Shown: in pieces, positions 7,116 to 16,702 of the stretch
How the letters are laid out: each line of letters starts with the position of its first letter
How positions within the stretch are numbered: the first letter of the stretch is position 1
From: Proluteimonas flavola
Lineage (GTDB): Bacteria; Pseudomonadota; Gammaproteobacteria; Xanthomonadales; Xanthomonadaceae
Assembly: GCF_021191705.1 (NCBI RefSeq)
Contig: NZ_JAIWPU010000005.1
Location: 124,001-188,000, forward strand
DNA length: 64,000 bases
Direction of reading: 5' to 3'
Notes under the pieces: generated by a model
Told to the model about the DNA's origin: nothing
Seen by the model: only the letters and a program-made list of their open reading frames with translations
The model's database searches: none
Program-made: the position numbers and the translations under genes

Positions 7116-9053
7116 ATGCACCCGCTTCCGCAGGCAAGGCCGTTGGCCCTCGCATTGGCCCTCGCGCTTCCCGTCGCGGCGTACGCCGACGACGCCCCGC
7201 CTTCCACGCTGGACAGGGTGGTGGTGACTGCCGCCGGCTTTGAGCAGAAGATCGAGGACGCACCGGCCTCCATCACGATCCTGCAGGGCGAAGACCTGCG
7301 CCGGAAGTCCTTCCGCGATCTCGGCGACGCGCTGCGCGATGTCGAGGGCGTCGCGGTCAACGGCTCCGCCAACGAGACCGACATCTCGCTGCGCGGTATG
7401 CCGCCGGACTACACGCTGATCCTGGTCGACGGCAAGCGCCAGAGCGCGCGCGAGTCGCGTGTCAACGGCAACCGCGGCTACGAGCAGAGTTTCATTCCGC
7501 CGGTGGAGGCGATCGAGCGCATCGAGATCGTGCGCGGCTCGATGTCGTCGCTGTACGGCTCCGATGCCATCGGCGGCGTCATCAACATCATCACCCGCAA
7601 GGTCGCGCGCGAATGGGGTGGCGCGCTGACCCTGGACTACACCGCCCAGCAGCACAGCGAGCAGGGCAATGCGCGGCAGGCGCAGTTCTTCCTCAACGGC
7701 CCGCTGGTCGACGACAGGCTCGGCTTCCAGCTCTGGGGCCGCGATCTGGACCGCCAGGCCGACGACGATGTCGCCAACGGCGGCTTCACCAGGGCGCGCC
7801 ACCGCAACCTGACCGCACGCCTGGCGTACACGCCCACGACCTACCAGGAGATCCTGCTCGAAGCCGGCGCCACGCGATTGAAGAACGGCGAGGGCCTGGC
7901 CGGCAACTGGTCCGAACGGCAGCAGGACAACGATCGCGACCATGCCTCGCTGTCGTGGAAGGGACAGTGGGACTGGGGCACCAGCGAAGTGGTGCTCGCC
8001 AGCGAGACGTCCTCGCGCGAGGGCCTGGCCACGCCGGACCAGACCGATGTCTACGGCCGCCGGCCGGAAGTCGACAACAACGTCGTCGACGCCAAGTTCG
8101 TGGTGCCGCTCGGCGCGCACATGCTGACCACCGGGGCGCAGTGGAACCAGGGCAAGGTCCACGACTGGAACCAGGGCCTCAACGACCGCGTGCAGTACAC
8201 CTTCGCGGTGGTGCAGAAGGCGCTGTTCGCCGAGGACGAGTGGTCGCTGACCGAGGATCTCGCGCTGACCGCCGGCCTGCGCCTGGACGACCACGAGCAG
8301 TACGGCCGCCACGTCAACCCGCGCCTGTACGCGGTGTGGCACGCCACGCCGTCGTGGACGTTCAAGGGCGGCGTCTCGCGCGGCTTCAAGGCGCCGGAGA
8401 TCCGCGCCGTCGTGCCGGGCTATGCCTACCTGCGCCGCAACCGCTGGGTGATGCTCGGCAATCCCGACCTCAAGCCCGAGACCAGCACGACCTGGGAAGC
8501 GGCCGCGCTGTGGTCGAATCGCGCCGGCGCCTCGGCCGGCATCACCGTGTTCCAGAACGACTTCGAGGACAAGCTCTCGACCGTGACCACGACCGAGCTC
8601 TGGAACGGCTACATCATCATGGAGCGGGTCAACATCGACAGTGCGCGGATCCGCGGCGTGGAGCTCAACGGCCGGCTGGAACTGGGCGCGGTGGCGCTGA
8701 AGGGCAACTACGCGTTCACCGATGCCGAGCAGCGCAGCGGCGCCGCGAAGGGCGCGGCGCTGACCCTGACCCCGCGCCATACCGCGCACCTGGGCGCGGA
8801 CTGGACGGTATCCGAGCGGCTGCGGCTGTGGGCCGCGGCGAACTACTACGGCGAGGAGTACGGCACCACCGCCAGCGCCGAGCCGGCGCCCGGCTACACC
8901 ACCGCCGACCTGGGCGCGTCGTTCGAATTCAACGACGCCTGGACCTTCAACGCCGCATTCCACAACCTTGGCGACAAGCGTCTCGACGAGGCGACCTACG
9001 GCACGGTCAACTACGGGCGCAATCTCTGGGTCAGCGCGAACTGGCGGTTCTGA
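7116..9053 (+). CDS. TonB-dependent outer-membrane receptor, siderophore type
   Basis: Outer-membrane gated porin, 645 aa, for uptake of a ferric siderophore or similar ligand. It begins with a signal peptide (LALALALALPVAAYADD), then the plug domain starting LDRVVVTAAGF, including VRGSMSSLYGSDAIGGVINI, and a 22-strand barrel ending in WVSANWRF with the usual C-terminal Phe. The SRGFKAPE segment and the plug resemble CirA/FepA/IrgA catecholate receptors. A GGAGA ribosome site precedes the ATG, and a Fur-like box lies upstream. Its 3' end overlaps the convergent kinase gene by 23 nt. The substrate cannot be read from the sequence. Confidence 0.9.
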   Translation: MHPLPQARPLALALALALPVAAYADDAPPSTLDRVVVTAAGFEQKIEDAPASITILQGEDLRRKSFRDLGDALRDVEGVAVNGSANETDISLRGMPPDYTLILVDGKRQSARESRVNGNRGYEQSFIPPVEAIERIEIVRGSMSSLYGSDAIGGVINIITRKVAREWGGALTLDYTAQQHSEQGNARQAQFFLNGPLVDDRLGFQLWGRDLDRQADDDVANGGFTRARHRNLTARLAYTPTTYQEILLEAGATRLKNGEGLAGNWSERQQDNDRDHASLSWKGQWDWGTSEVVLASETSSREGLATPDQTDVYGRRPEVDNNVVDAKFVVPLGAHMLTTGAQWNQGKVHDWNQGLNDRVQYTFAVVQKALFAEDEWSLTEDLALTAGLRLDDHEQYGRHVNPRLYAVWHATPSWTFKGGVSRGFKAPEIRAVVPGYAYLRRNRWVMLGNPDLKPETSTTWEAAALWSNRAGASAGITVFQNDFEDKLSTVTTTELWNGYIIMERVNIDSARIRGVELNGRLELGAVALKGNYAFTDAEQRSGAAKGAALTLTPRHTAHLGADWTVSERLRLWAAANYYGEEYGTTASAEPAPGYTTADLGASFEFNDAWTFNAAFHNLGDKRLDEATYGTVNYGRNLWVSANWRF

Positions 9054-10461
9054 GCGGATCGGCGAGGCCTGCCGGTTCCGGCGTGGCCGGCAGGCGCACC
9101 CGCGCAAGCAGGCCGGGTGCGGCATCGTGCAGGGTCAGCTCGCCGCCCTGGGCGTGGATGCACGACCGGGCGATCGACAGGCCCAAGCCGAGCCCGCCGC
9201 GCGCCGCGTCGGGGCTACGCCCGGTGGCGAGCTGCACGAAGGGCTCGAACACCTGGTCGCGCCAATCCGCCGGGATGCCGGGACCGCGGTCGCGCACGTC
9301 CACCTGCCAGCCGGCATCGCCGTCGCGATGCAGGGAGACTTCGGCGCCGCCGCCGTGCAGAAGCGCGTTGTCGATCAGGTTGGTCAGCGCGCGCCGCAGC
9401 GCCATCGGGCGGCCGAGGCAGCTGGCGTCGCCGGCCTCCGCGCCGGCATGCCAGTCGACCGGCCGCCCGAGCCGACGATAGCGGCGCGCCAGGCCGTCGA
9501 GCAGGGGCGCCAGCGCGAAGCGCTCGGGCGCCTCCTGGTGCGCATCGTCGCGCACGTAGGCCAGGGTCTCGCGGACCATCGCGGTCAGCTCGGCGAGGCT
9601 TTCGAGCATGTCGTCGCGCTCGGGCGAGGGCGGGAGCAGCTCGACCTGCAGGCGCAGCTCGGTGATCGGCGTGCCGAAGTCGTGGCCGATCGCGGCGAGC
9701 ATGCGCGTGCGGCTCTCCAACTGGCGGGCCAGGCGCGCCTGCATCGCGTTGAAGGCCGCGGTGGACTCGCGCGCTTCCCGCGGGCCTTCCAGCGGCAGCG
9801 GCGGCCCCCACTCGCCGCGTCCGGCGCGCTCGGCCGCATCGGCCAGCCGCTTGACCGGGCGCACCACCCGGCGCACGAACAGGTAGCCGATCAGCAGCAC
9901 CGGCAGGATGCTCACCGGCAGCGAGTAGGCCAGCAGGCGGCGCCACTCGTAGCCGCCGGCCGGGTGCTGGATCGCGTTGAGCCAGCGGCCGTCGGGCAGG
10001 CGCACGCTGCTGTGCAGGCGCAGCGGCGCCCAGCCGCGTGGCAGCAGCACCTGTTCGCGCGCGGGGCCGCCGCCGATGCGTTCGAGCTGCATCCACACGG
10101 GCGCCCGTTCGGGCAGCCCGAGCGCGCGTCGCAGTTCGCCGGCCAGGCGACGCTCCTCCTCGCGCATCGGGAATGGCGCCAACGCCGCGGTCGCCTCGCT
10201 GCGGAGCGCGGTCCCGGCACCCGACATCGCCGCCAGCAGCGGTGTCGTCTCGTGTGCGGGCAGGCGCTCGGCGAGCCGGTAGGCCAGCACGAGGCGTTCG
10301 AGCGCCTGCGCGCGCGCCAGCGGGTGGACCAGCGGCCCCGCACGCTGCAGCGCGAGCATCGTCAGCGCGTGCGATGCGAGCAGGGCCGCCAGCAGCAGCA
10401 GGCCCAGTTGCGGCGCCATGCGCCTCGGCCGGCGTGCGTCCTGCGCCGGCGCGGCGCTCAT
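9031..10461 (-). CDS. Two-component sensor histidine kinase
   Basis: Inner-membrane sensor kinase, 476 aa. An N-terminal membrane segment (LLLLAALLASHALTMLAL), a periplasmic region of about 150 residues and a second segment (SILPVLLIGYLFVRRVV) lead into HAMP, then the phosphoacceptor box AAIGHDFGTPITEL. Asn box TNLIDNAL, DRGPGIP and GLGLGLSIA complete the ATPase. The H-box has FGTP where LRTP is usual. The start overlaps the response-regulator stop as ATGA, so the pair is coupled. The 3' end overlaps the TonB-receptor gene tail to tail by 23 nt. The ligand is unknown. Confidence 0.92.
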   Translation of the reverse strand: MSAAPAQDARRPRRMAPQLGLLLLAALLASHALTMLALQRAGPLVHPLARAQALERLVLAYRLAERLPAHETTPLLAAMSGAGTALRSEATAALAPFPMREEERRLAGELRRALGLPERAPVWMQLERIGGGPAREQVLLPRGWAPLRLHSSVRLPDGRWLNAIQHPAGGYEWRRLLAYSLPVSILPVLLIGYLFVRRVVRPVKRLADAAERAGRGEWGPPLPLEGPREARESTAAFNAMQARLARQLESRTRMLAAIGHDFGTPITELRLQVELLPPSPERDDMLESLAELTAMVRETLAYVRDDAHQEAPERFALAPLLDGLARRYRRLGRPVDWHAGAEAGDASCLGRPMALRRALTNLIDNALLHGGGAEVSLHRDGDAGWQVDVRDRGPGIPADWRDQVFEPFVQLATGRSPDAARGGLGLGLSIARSCIHAQGGELTLHDAAPGLLARVRLPATPEPAGLADPLRTASSR

Positions 10462-11204
10462 GCGAAGCCGGTCTGCACGTCGGCGGCCAGCACGTAGCCG
10501 CGACCCCACAGCGTGCGCAGCGGGCCGTCGCCACGGGCGTCGAGCTTGCGCCGCAACCGCGAGACCTGGCGGTCGATCGCCCGTTCGCCCACGTCCTCGC
10601 CGGGGCGGGTCAACAGGCCCAACAGGACGTCGCGCGGCAGCGGTTGCCGCGGGCGGGCGAGGAAGGCTTCGAGCAGGCGCGCCTCGGCCGTGGTCAGGCG
10701 CAGCGGCGGGGCGCCTTCGCGCTCGAGCCGGGCCAGGTCCGGGGTGTAGGTCCAGCCCGCGAAACGATGCACGCGCGCGGCGACCGGCGCCTCGGGTGCC
10801 GGCTCGGGGATGGCCCGTTCCCCGGGCCGGCAGCGGCGCAGCACGGCCTGCAGCCGGGCCAGCAGCTCGCGCGGCTCGAACGGCTTGACTACGTAGTCGT
10901 CCGCGCCCAGTTCCAGCCCGTGCACGCGGTCGTCGATCTCGCCGCGCGCGGTCATCAGGATCACCGGCAGGTCGTGCCGCGCGCGCAGTTGCCGGCACAG
11001 CGCGAAGCCGTCGCCGTCCGGCAGCATGACGTCCAGCAGCACCGCATCGTAGGCGTGCCGGCGCAGCAGCGCGCGCATGCCGGCCGCATCCTCGGCGGTG
11101 TCCACGGCGTGGCCGTGGCGGCGCAGGTAGGCCGCCAGCGGCTGGCGGATCCTGCGGTGGTCATCGACGACCAGGATGCGCGTCGCGGCGGGGTCCGGCG
11201 GCAT
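10458..11204 (-). CDS. OmpR-family response regulator
   Basis: DNA-binding response regulator, 248 aa, partner of the adjacent kinase. The receiver domain carries VVDDHR (acidic pocket), phosphoacceptor LLDVMLPDGDG, MTAR and the conserved Lys in DYVVKPF. A winged-helix trans_reg_C domain follows, with ERAIDRQVSRLRRKL and GYVLAA. It is the first gene of the pair, with an ATGA overlap to the kinase. The regulated genes are unknown; the TonB receptor next to the pair is a possible target but is convergent. Confidence 0.94.
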   Translation of the reverse strand: MPPDPAATRILVVDDHRRIRQPLAAYLRRHGHAVDTAEDAAGMRALLRRHAYDAVLLDVMLPDGDGFALCRQLRARHDLPVILMTARGEIDDRVHGLELGADDYVVKPFEPRELLARLQAVLRRCRPGERAIPEPAPEAPVAARVHRFAGWTYTPDLARLEREGAPPLRLTTAEARLLEAFLARPRQPLPRDVLLGLLTRPGEDVGERAIDRQVSRLRRKLDARGDGPLRTLWGRGYVLAADVQTGFA

Positions 11205-11222
11205 GGCGCTCGCTCCGCGCGG

Positions 11223-12296
11223 TCAACGCGCGCTGTACGCGTGCACCTCGTCGACCAGCACGCCGACATGATCGGGATGCATGTCCGGCGACATGCCGTG
11301 GCCCAGGTTGAAAACGTGCCCGTCGCGCGAACCGCCGTTGCCGTCGCGGTAGCTGTCGAGCGCGTGGCGGACCTGGGCGCGGATCGCATCGGGCGTGCCG
11401 TACAGCGTCGTCGGGTCCAGGTTGCCCTGCAGTGCGACGCGGCCTTCCGTGCGACGCGCGGCGTCGCCGAGTTCGATCAGCCAGTCGACGCCGACGCCTT
11501 CGGCGCCGGCGCGCGAGAGTTCGTCGAGATACGCGGCATTGCCCTTGCCGAACAGGATCAGCGGCGTGCGCTCGGCACCGTCGCCACGCCGCAGTTCCTG
11601 TGCGATGCGGGTGAGGTACGGCAGCGAGAACTCGCGATACATCGCGGGCGACAGCACGCCGCCCCAGGTGTCGAAGACCTGCAGCGCCTGCGCGCCCGCG
11701 GCGCGCTGCGCGGCGAGATAGGCGATCACCGCGTCGGTGTTGACCGACAGCAGCGCGTGCAGCGCCTTCGGATCGTTAAGCGCCATCGCCTTGATGCGGG
11801 CGAAATCCTTGCTGCCGCCGCCTTCGACCATGTAGCAGGCCAGCGTCCAGGGACTGCCGGAGAAGCCGATCAGCGGCACGCGGCCGTCGAGTTCGCGGCG
11901 GATCGTGCGCACCGCGTCCATGACGTAACGCAGTCCGGTCTCCATGTCCGGCACGCCGAGCTTCGCGATGCTGGCCGCGTCGCGCACCGGGTGGCGGAAC
12001 TTCGGGCCTTCGCCTTCGACGAAGTACAGCTCCAGGCCCATCGCATCGGGAATGGTCAGGATGTCGGAGAACAGGATCGCCGCGTCGAGGTCGAAGCGCG
12101 CCAGCGGCTGCAGCGTGACCTCGCAGGCGAGATCGGGCGTCTTCGCCATCGCCAGGAAGCTGCCGGCCGCCTTGCGCGATGCGCGGTACTCCGGCAGGTA
12201 GCGGCCGGCCTGGCGCATCAGCCAGACGGGCGTGCGGTCGACGGGCTCGCGGCGGAGGGCGCGGAGGAAGCGGTCGTTCTTCAGGACGGCGGACAT
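11223..12296 (-). CDS. hemE: Uroporphyrinogen decarboxylase
   Basis: Cytoplasmic haem-synthesis enzyme that decarboxylates uroporphyrinogen III to coproporphyrinogen III. It has 357 aa, the usual length, with the signature [16 protein letters not shown] near the N-terminus, [27 protein letters not shown] and the C-terminal [15 protein letters not shown]. It lies downstream of aroK, aroB and the WGR gene on the same strand, a conserved order in Xanthomonads, so all may be cotranscribed. The response regulator follows within 18 bp. Confidence 0.97.
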   Translation of the reverse strand: MSAVLKNDRFLRALRREPVDRTPVWLMRQAGRYLPEYRASRKAAGSFLAMAKTPDLACEVTLQPLARFDLDAAILFSDILTIPDAMGLELYFVEGEGPKFRHPVRDAASIAKLGVPDMETGLRYVMDAVRTIRRELDGRVPLIGFSGSPWTLACYMVEGGGSKDFARIKAMALNDPKALHALLSVNTDAVIAYLAAQRAAGAQALQVFDTWGGVLSPAMYREFSLPYLTRIAQELRRGDGAERTPLILFGKGNAAYLDELSRAGAEGVGVDWLIELGDAARRTEGRVALQGNLDPTTLYGTPDAIRAQVRHALDSYRDGNGGSRDGHVFNLGHGMSPDMHPDHVGVLVDEVHAYSAR

Positions 12297-12335
12297 CGGG
12301 ACTGGGATTTCCTGGTGGAGGCGGTGGTCGCGCGG

Positions 12336-12590
12336 TCAGGCCGGCGCGTCGCTGCCGCGGGCGAACATCAGTTGGAAGCCGCGCTTGAGCTGCGCATCGC
12401 GCGCGGCTTCGAGCGCCTTGATCGCACTGGACTGGTCGAGGAACTGGTCGCGCCGCAGCGTGCTGCGGCCGCCGACCTGGCCGGTCTCGCGCAACAGCAC
12501 CCAGCCGCCGAGCAGATCGGGCTGCAAGGTCAGCTGCACGAATCGCGGGGATTCGTGGCCGACGGGGTGCTGCTGCAGGAACAGGCGCAT
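12336..12590 (-). CDS. WGR-domain protein
   Basis: A single-domain protein of 84 aa: FVQLTLQPDLLGGWVLLRE with a G-rich turn (GQVGGRSTLRRDQF) in place of the classical W-G-R, then a helix SAIKALEAARDAQLKRGF. WGR domains occur in PARPs, RtcB-linked proteins and MolR and are thought to bind nucleic acid. Stand-alone versions of this size are common in proteobacteria and of unknown role. It lies between aroB and hemE on the same strand. Confidence 0.8.
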   Translation of the reverse strand: MRLFLQQHPVGHESPRFVQLTLQPDLLGGWVLLRETGQVGGRSTLRRDQFLDQSSAIKALEAARDAQLKRGFQLMFARGSDAPA

Positions 12591-12734
12591 GAGACGCGTC
12601 AGGCTGCGCCGCGCAGCGGCGTCGGCCTCAACGAGGCGTGGAGAGTGGCGCGGTGATTGTTGGAGCGATCGGATTGGTGCGTCGTGGCCATGGTCGTATC
12701 CGGAGACTGCCCCGAATTGTACGGCGTGGCGTGT

Positions 12735-13829
12735 TCAGGCCTCTTGCAGCACCGACAGTACCGCCGGTTCCGGCACGTCGCCCAGCACTTCCGCGCGCCC
12801 GGCGCCGCGCCAGACGATGAAGCGCAGGCCGCCAGCGACCGCCTTCTTGTCCAGGCGCATATGCGCGAGCAGGCGCTCTGGATCGAGCCCGGCCGGCACG
12901 GCGACCGGCAACTGCAGGCGCACCAGCAGATCGCGCAGACGCCGCGTGTCCGCCGCCGGCGCCAGGCCCAGCGCTTCCGACAGCCGGGCGGCCAGGACCA
13001 TGCCGACCGCCACCGCCTCGCCGTGGTTGAGGCCGCCGTAGCCCTGTTCGGTCTCGATCGCGTGGCCGAAGGTGTGGCCGAGATTGAGCAGGGCGCGTTC
13101 GCCATGTTCGAAAGGATCGCGCGCGACGATCGCCGCCTTGTGCGCGCAGCTGCGGGCGATGGCCTCGGTCAGGGCCGCATCGTCCATCGCCAGCAGCGCG
13201 TCGGCGTGGTCGTCGAGCCAGTCGAGGAAATCCGCATCGCCGAGCGCGCCGTACTTCACCACTTCGGCCAGACCGGCGCGCAGCTCGCGGGCGGGCAGCG
13301 TGCGCAGCGCGGCGGTGTCGGCGATCACCGCGCGCGGCGGATGGAAGGCGCCGACGAGGTTCTTGCCCTGCGGCAGATCGACCGCGGTCTTGCCGCCGAC
13401 CGACGAATCCACCATCGCCAGCAGCGTGGTCGGCAGTTGCACACAATCGATCCCGCGCATCCAGCACGCCGCGGCAAAGCCGGCGAGATCGCCGATCACG
13501 CCGCCGCCGAGGGCGAACAGCGCCGCGTCGCGTCGCATGCGCGCATCCGCGAGCGCGATGGTCACTTCGGCGAAATGCGCGAGCGTCTTGGCCGCTTCGC
13601 CCGGCGGCAACACGTGCCGATGGATGCGCAGGTTCGGGCGCGCGGCCTGCAGCGCGGCGGCGACGCGATCGGCATACAGCGGCGCGACGTGCGCATCGCT
13701 GACGAGCATCGCGTCGCGACCGCGCACGCTGCGCGCCAGCAGCGTGCCGTCGTCGAGCAGGGAGGGACCGATATGGATGGTGTAGGGCGTGTCGCCGGCG
13801 ACGGCGACCTCTCGGGCATTGGTGGTCAT
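12735..13829 (-). CDS. aroB: 3-dehydroquinate synthase
   Basis: Second shikimate-pathway enzyme, converting DAHP to 3-dehydroquinate with NAD and a divalent metal. It has 364 aa. Conserved blocks are the [20 protein letters not shown] nucleotide-binding region, [17 protein letters not shown], the [11 protein letters not shown] metal ligand segment and [10 protein letters not shown]. The start at 13829 gives the normal N-terminus. The frame is open further upstream, but that stretch overlaps aroK and has no homology. It follows aroK by 52 bp on the same strand, as in most proteobacteria. Confidence 0.97.
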   Translation of the reverse strand: MTTNAREVAVAGDTPYTIHIGPSLLDDGTLLARSVRGRDAMLVSDAHVAPLYADRVAAALQAARPNLRIHRHVLPPGEAAKTLAHFAEVTIALADARMRRDAALFALGGGVIGDLAGFAAACWMRGIDCVQLPTTLLAMVDSSVGGKTAVDLPQGKNLVGAFHPPRAVIADTAALRTLPARELRAGLAEVVKYGALGDADFLDWLDDHADALLAMDDAALTEAIARSCAHKAAIVARDPFEHGERALLNLGHTFGHAIETEQGYGGLNHGEAVAVGMVLAARLSEALGLAPAADTRRLRDLLVRLQLPVAVPAGLDPERLLAHMRLDKKAVAGGLRFIVWRGAGRAEVLGDVPEPAVLSVLQEA

Positions 13830-13881
13830 GCGATCCGGATACAGGTGGGGGAAACGGCCGGCGCAAGGTGTGCGGCGCGGC

Positions 13882-14475
13882 TCATGATGCGTGCGTCGAC
13901 GCCACGTCGGCAGCGTCGTCGGAATACGGTGTCTCGACACTGCCGGCCGGCGGCCGCCAGTGCGCCGCGACCAGATGGCCGAGCTGGGCGGCAGCTTCGA
14001 TGCAGGCGTGCGGCCCGGTGTCGAAGCGAAGATGCGCGGCGTCGGCGTACAGCGGCGCACGTTCGATGGCGAGGCGCTGCAGCACGCCGGCGCGGTCTTC
14101 GCCGGCGAGCAGCGGCCGCGTGCGGTCGCGCGCCAGCCGCGCGAGCTGGGCGTCGACGTCGGCATGCATGTGCACGACGAAACCGCGTGACCGCAACACC
14201 GCGCGGTTGTCTGGATCGAGCACCGCGCCGCCGCCGGTCGCGATCACCTGGCCGCTGCCGGCGAGGATCTCGATCAGCGTCGCCCGCTCGCGCGCCCGGA
14301 AACCAGCCTCGCCTTCGCATTCGAAGATGGTCGCGATCCGCGCCCCCGTGCGCAGCTCGATCTCGTGGTCGAGGTCGACGAAGGCCACGCCGAACCGCGC
14401 CGCGAGGCGTCGGCCGATCGAGGATTTTCCGGCGCCCATCGGTCCGACGAGCACGAGGTTGGGAGCGGATTGCAT
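13882..14475 (-). CDS. aroK: Shikimate kinase
   Basis: Phosphorylates shikimate at the 3-hydroxyl. It has 197 aa, about 20 longer than typical because of a C-terminal tail (after about residue 175) that looks disordered. The Walker A motif GPMGAGKSS is at residues 11-19, the Asp/Glu shikimate-binding DLDHEIE follows, then TGGGAVL and the lid RTRPLL. It is first in the aroK-aroB-WGR-hemE run. Confidence 0.96.
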   Translation of the reverse strand: MQSAPNLVLVGPMGAGKSSIGRRLAARFGVAFVDLDHEIELRTGARIATIFECEGEAGFRARERATLIEILAGSGQVIATGGGAVLDPDNRAVLRSRGFVVHMHADVDAQLARLARDRTRPLLAGEDRAGVLQRLAIERAPLYADAAHLRFDTGPHACIEAAAQLGHLVAAHWRPPAGSVETPYSDDAADVASTHAS

Positions 14476-14728
14476 GGCTGCATGCTAGCAGCGGCGGCGG
14501 GGCGCGCCGAACGTTGCAGCCGCAAGCTTTGCAGGCGCGTGGCGCCCGTCTCGTCTGGACATGACGTTGCCGGGCGGGCTGCGCGCCCGGGCGGCGGCCC
14601 GGTGTTGCATCCAGCCACGACCACGGTGATGGCAAGCGCATCCGCAAGTGCGGCTGCGGGTCCGGGGCATCCACGCGAAAGCCCCTGGCAAGCTTGAGTC
14701 CCCCGGTCCCCGCACTCATCATGGGCGG

Positions 14729-15220
14729 ATGGCCAAGCACGACCACACCTGCACGGATCCGCACCACCACGTCGACGATGCCGCGGGCTTCGTCCGTGCG
14801 GTGGAGCACGCCTGCAGCGAACGCGGACTGCGGCTGACGCCGATCCGCGCGCATGTGCTCGGGCTGATCGCCAAGGCGGGCAGGCCGCTGAAGGCCTACG
14901 ACCTGCTCGACCAGGTGCGCGAGGGCGACGGTCCGGGCGCGGCGGCGCCGCCGACGGTGTATCGCGCGCTGGATTTCCTGCTGGCCAACGGCTTCATCCA
15001 CAAGCTGCAGTCGGTCAATGCCTTCGTGGCCTGCCACCACCCGAGCACCGCGCAGCATTCGGTGCCGTTCCTGATCTGCGACCGCTGCCACAGCGCGGTG
15101 GAACTGGAGGACGAGGCGGTCGTCGCCTCGCTCGACGAGCGCGCACGCGCACTGGGGTTCGTGCCGCAGGCGCAGACGCTTGAAGTGCACGGGCTTTGCG
15201 CGCAGTGCGCGGACGCCTGA
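14729..15220 (+). CDS. zur: Fur-family regulator, probably Zur
   Basis: Zinc-responsive repressor candidate, 163 aa. The N-terminus is His-rich (MAKHDHTCTDPHHHVDD). The winged helix carries RLTPIRAHVLGLI and TVYRALDFLLANGFIHKL. The structural-zinc cysteine pairs ICDRC and LCAQC are present, and NAFVACHH replaces the Fur His cluster, all as in Zur. It starts at the ATG at 14729; the frame open upstream lacks homology. A zinc-type TonB receptor with a possible operator lies at 19.5-21.7 kb, supporting a zinc role, but specificity is not proven. Confidence 0.85.
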   Translation: MAKHDHTCTDPHHHVDDAAGFVRAVEHACSERGLRLTPIRAHVLGLIAKAGRPLKAYDLLDQVREGDGPGAAAPPTVYRALDFLLANGFIHKLQSVNAFVACHHPSTAQHSVPFLICDRCHSAVELEDEAVVASLDERARALGFVPQAQTLEVHGLCAQCADA

Positions 15221-15267
15221 TCTGATAGGGGTGCGGCGTGGGCCAGCCGGCCCGGTCCGCCACTTCG

Positions 15268-16458
15268 TCAGCGCCAGCCCTGCCGGGGCAGGGACGCCGC
15301 ACCCGCCAGCAGCAACAGCGGCAACGCCGCGAACGCGAGACTCTGTGCGCCGACGCGGTCGAGCAGCAGGCCGCCGAGCAGGCCGCCGCCCGCGATGGCG
15401 AGGTTCCAGCCGGTGACGAGCAGCGATTGCGCCAGGTCCGCCGACGCGCCCGCGCGGCGCGCCAATGCGGTCTGGAACAGCGTGGCGACGCCGCCGAAGG
15501 CCAGGCCCCAGATGCCGATCGCGGCTGCCGCGACAGCTGGCGTCCCCGGCCAGACCGCGAACAGGACTGCGGCGAGCACGAACAGGGCCACGCTGATCAA
15601 CGCCAGCGGTCGCATCCAGCGGTCGATCAGGGCGCCGATCGCCCAGATTCCCAGCATCGACGTCACACCGAACAGCAGCAGCGCACGTGCGATCGGCAGC
15701 GCGCCGTCCGACAGCGCGACCAGCGGCGCGATGTAGGTGTAGAGCAGGTTGTGCGCCAGCACGTAGAGCAGCATCACCGTGAGGACCTGGCCGATGCCGG
15801 GCAGCGCGATCACCGCGCGCAGGCGCGGCGCGCCCTGGCTGCGCTCGCCCGGTAACTCGGGCAACGCCAGGCGTGCCCAGACCAGCAACCCCAGGCTGAG
15901 CAGCGTCATCAGGCCGAAGGTCCAGCGCCAGCCGAGGAGCTCGCCCAGTTGGGTGCCGGCCGGGATGCCGAGCGACAGGGCGAGCGGCGTGCCCACCATC
16001 GCCACCGCGATCGCCCGGCCCTGTTGCGCGGGCGGGACCAGGCGGCTGGCGAAGCCTGCGAGCAGGGCCCACAACAGGCCGGCACTGACGCCGGCGACGA
16101 GGCGCGCGCACAGCGTCAGCCAGTAGAGCGGTGAGAGGGCGGTGAGCGTATTGGCGACGAGGAAACCGGCGATCGCGAGCAGCAGCAGGCGGCGCCGCGG
16201 CCAGGCACGCGTGGCGACCACCAGCGGAATCGCGGCGAGCAGCGAACCCAGCGCGTAGACCGTCACCAGCTGGCCGACCCACGCGGGGCGTATGCCGAGG
16301 CCCGCCGCCATCTGCGGCAACAGGCCCGCCGGCAGGACTTCGGTGAGGATCGTGACGAAGCCGGCGCAGGCCAGCGCCAGCAGGCCGGCGAACGGAAATC
16401 TTGGCGACGTGTCCGTATCGGCGGGTGCGTCGACGACGGCGCACTGGGACGTGCTCAT
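15268..16458 (-). CDS. MFS transporter, DHA1 sugar/drug efflux type
   Basis: Twelve-helix inner-membrane exporter, 396 aa. It shows FAGLLALACAGFVTILTEVLPAGLL-type TM1 with the TEVLP motif (kept here to its core TEVLPAGLLPQM), RLVAGVSAGLLWALL in TM4, and an LGWRWTFG segment before TM6. This pattern fits the AraJ/SotB (DHA1) group that exports sugars or drugs. It is divergent from a LysR-type gene, a common regulator/target arrangement. The substrate cannot be predicted. Confidence 0.87.
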   Translation of the reverse strand: MSTSQCAVVDAPADTDTSPRFPFAGLLALACAGFVTILTEVLPAGLLPQMAAGLGIRPAWVGQLVTVYALGSLLAAIPLVVATRAWPRRRLLLLAIAGFLVANTLTALSPLYWLTLCARLVAGVSAGLLWALLAGFASRLVPPAQQGRAIAVAMVGTPLALSLGIPAGTQLGELLGWRWTFGLMTLLSLGLLVWARLALPELPGERSQGAPRLRAVIALPGIGQVLTVMLLYVLAHNLLYTYIAPLVALSDGALPIARALLLFGVTSMLGIWAIGALIDRWMRPLALISVALFVLAAVLFAVWPGTPAVAAAAIGIWGLAFGGVATLFQTALARRAGASADLAQSLLVTGWNLAIAGGGLLGGLLLDRVGAQSLAFAALPLLLLAGAASLPRQGWR

Positions 16459-16702
16459 GACGCGGCGCGCCGAACGAACGCGATGGCGTGGCGTGTCCTG
16501 CCTGCGCGTGCAGGCAGGTGGACGGTGAACGCGAATCCGCACGGAGGCGGAAGCAGGGAACCGAAGAGGATGGGGCGGCGATGCGGCATGAGCTGGGCCA
16601 ATGGTGGAAAGCTGCGTCATCGTGTTGTCTCGTCCATGGCCGATAAAGACGGCTAGAGTTCCACTCACCGTGGACGCCGATGTCCGCAATGCGAGTGGAT
16701 CC

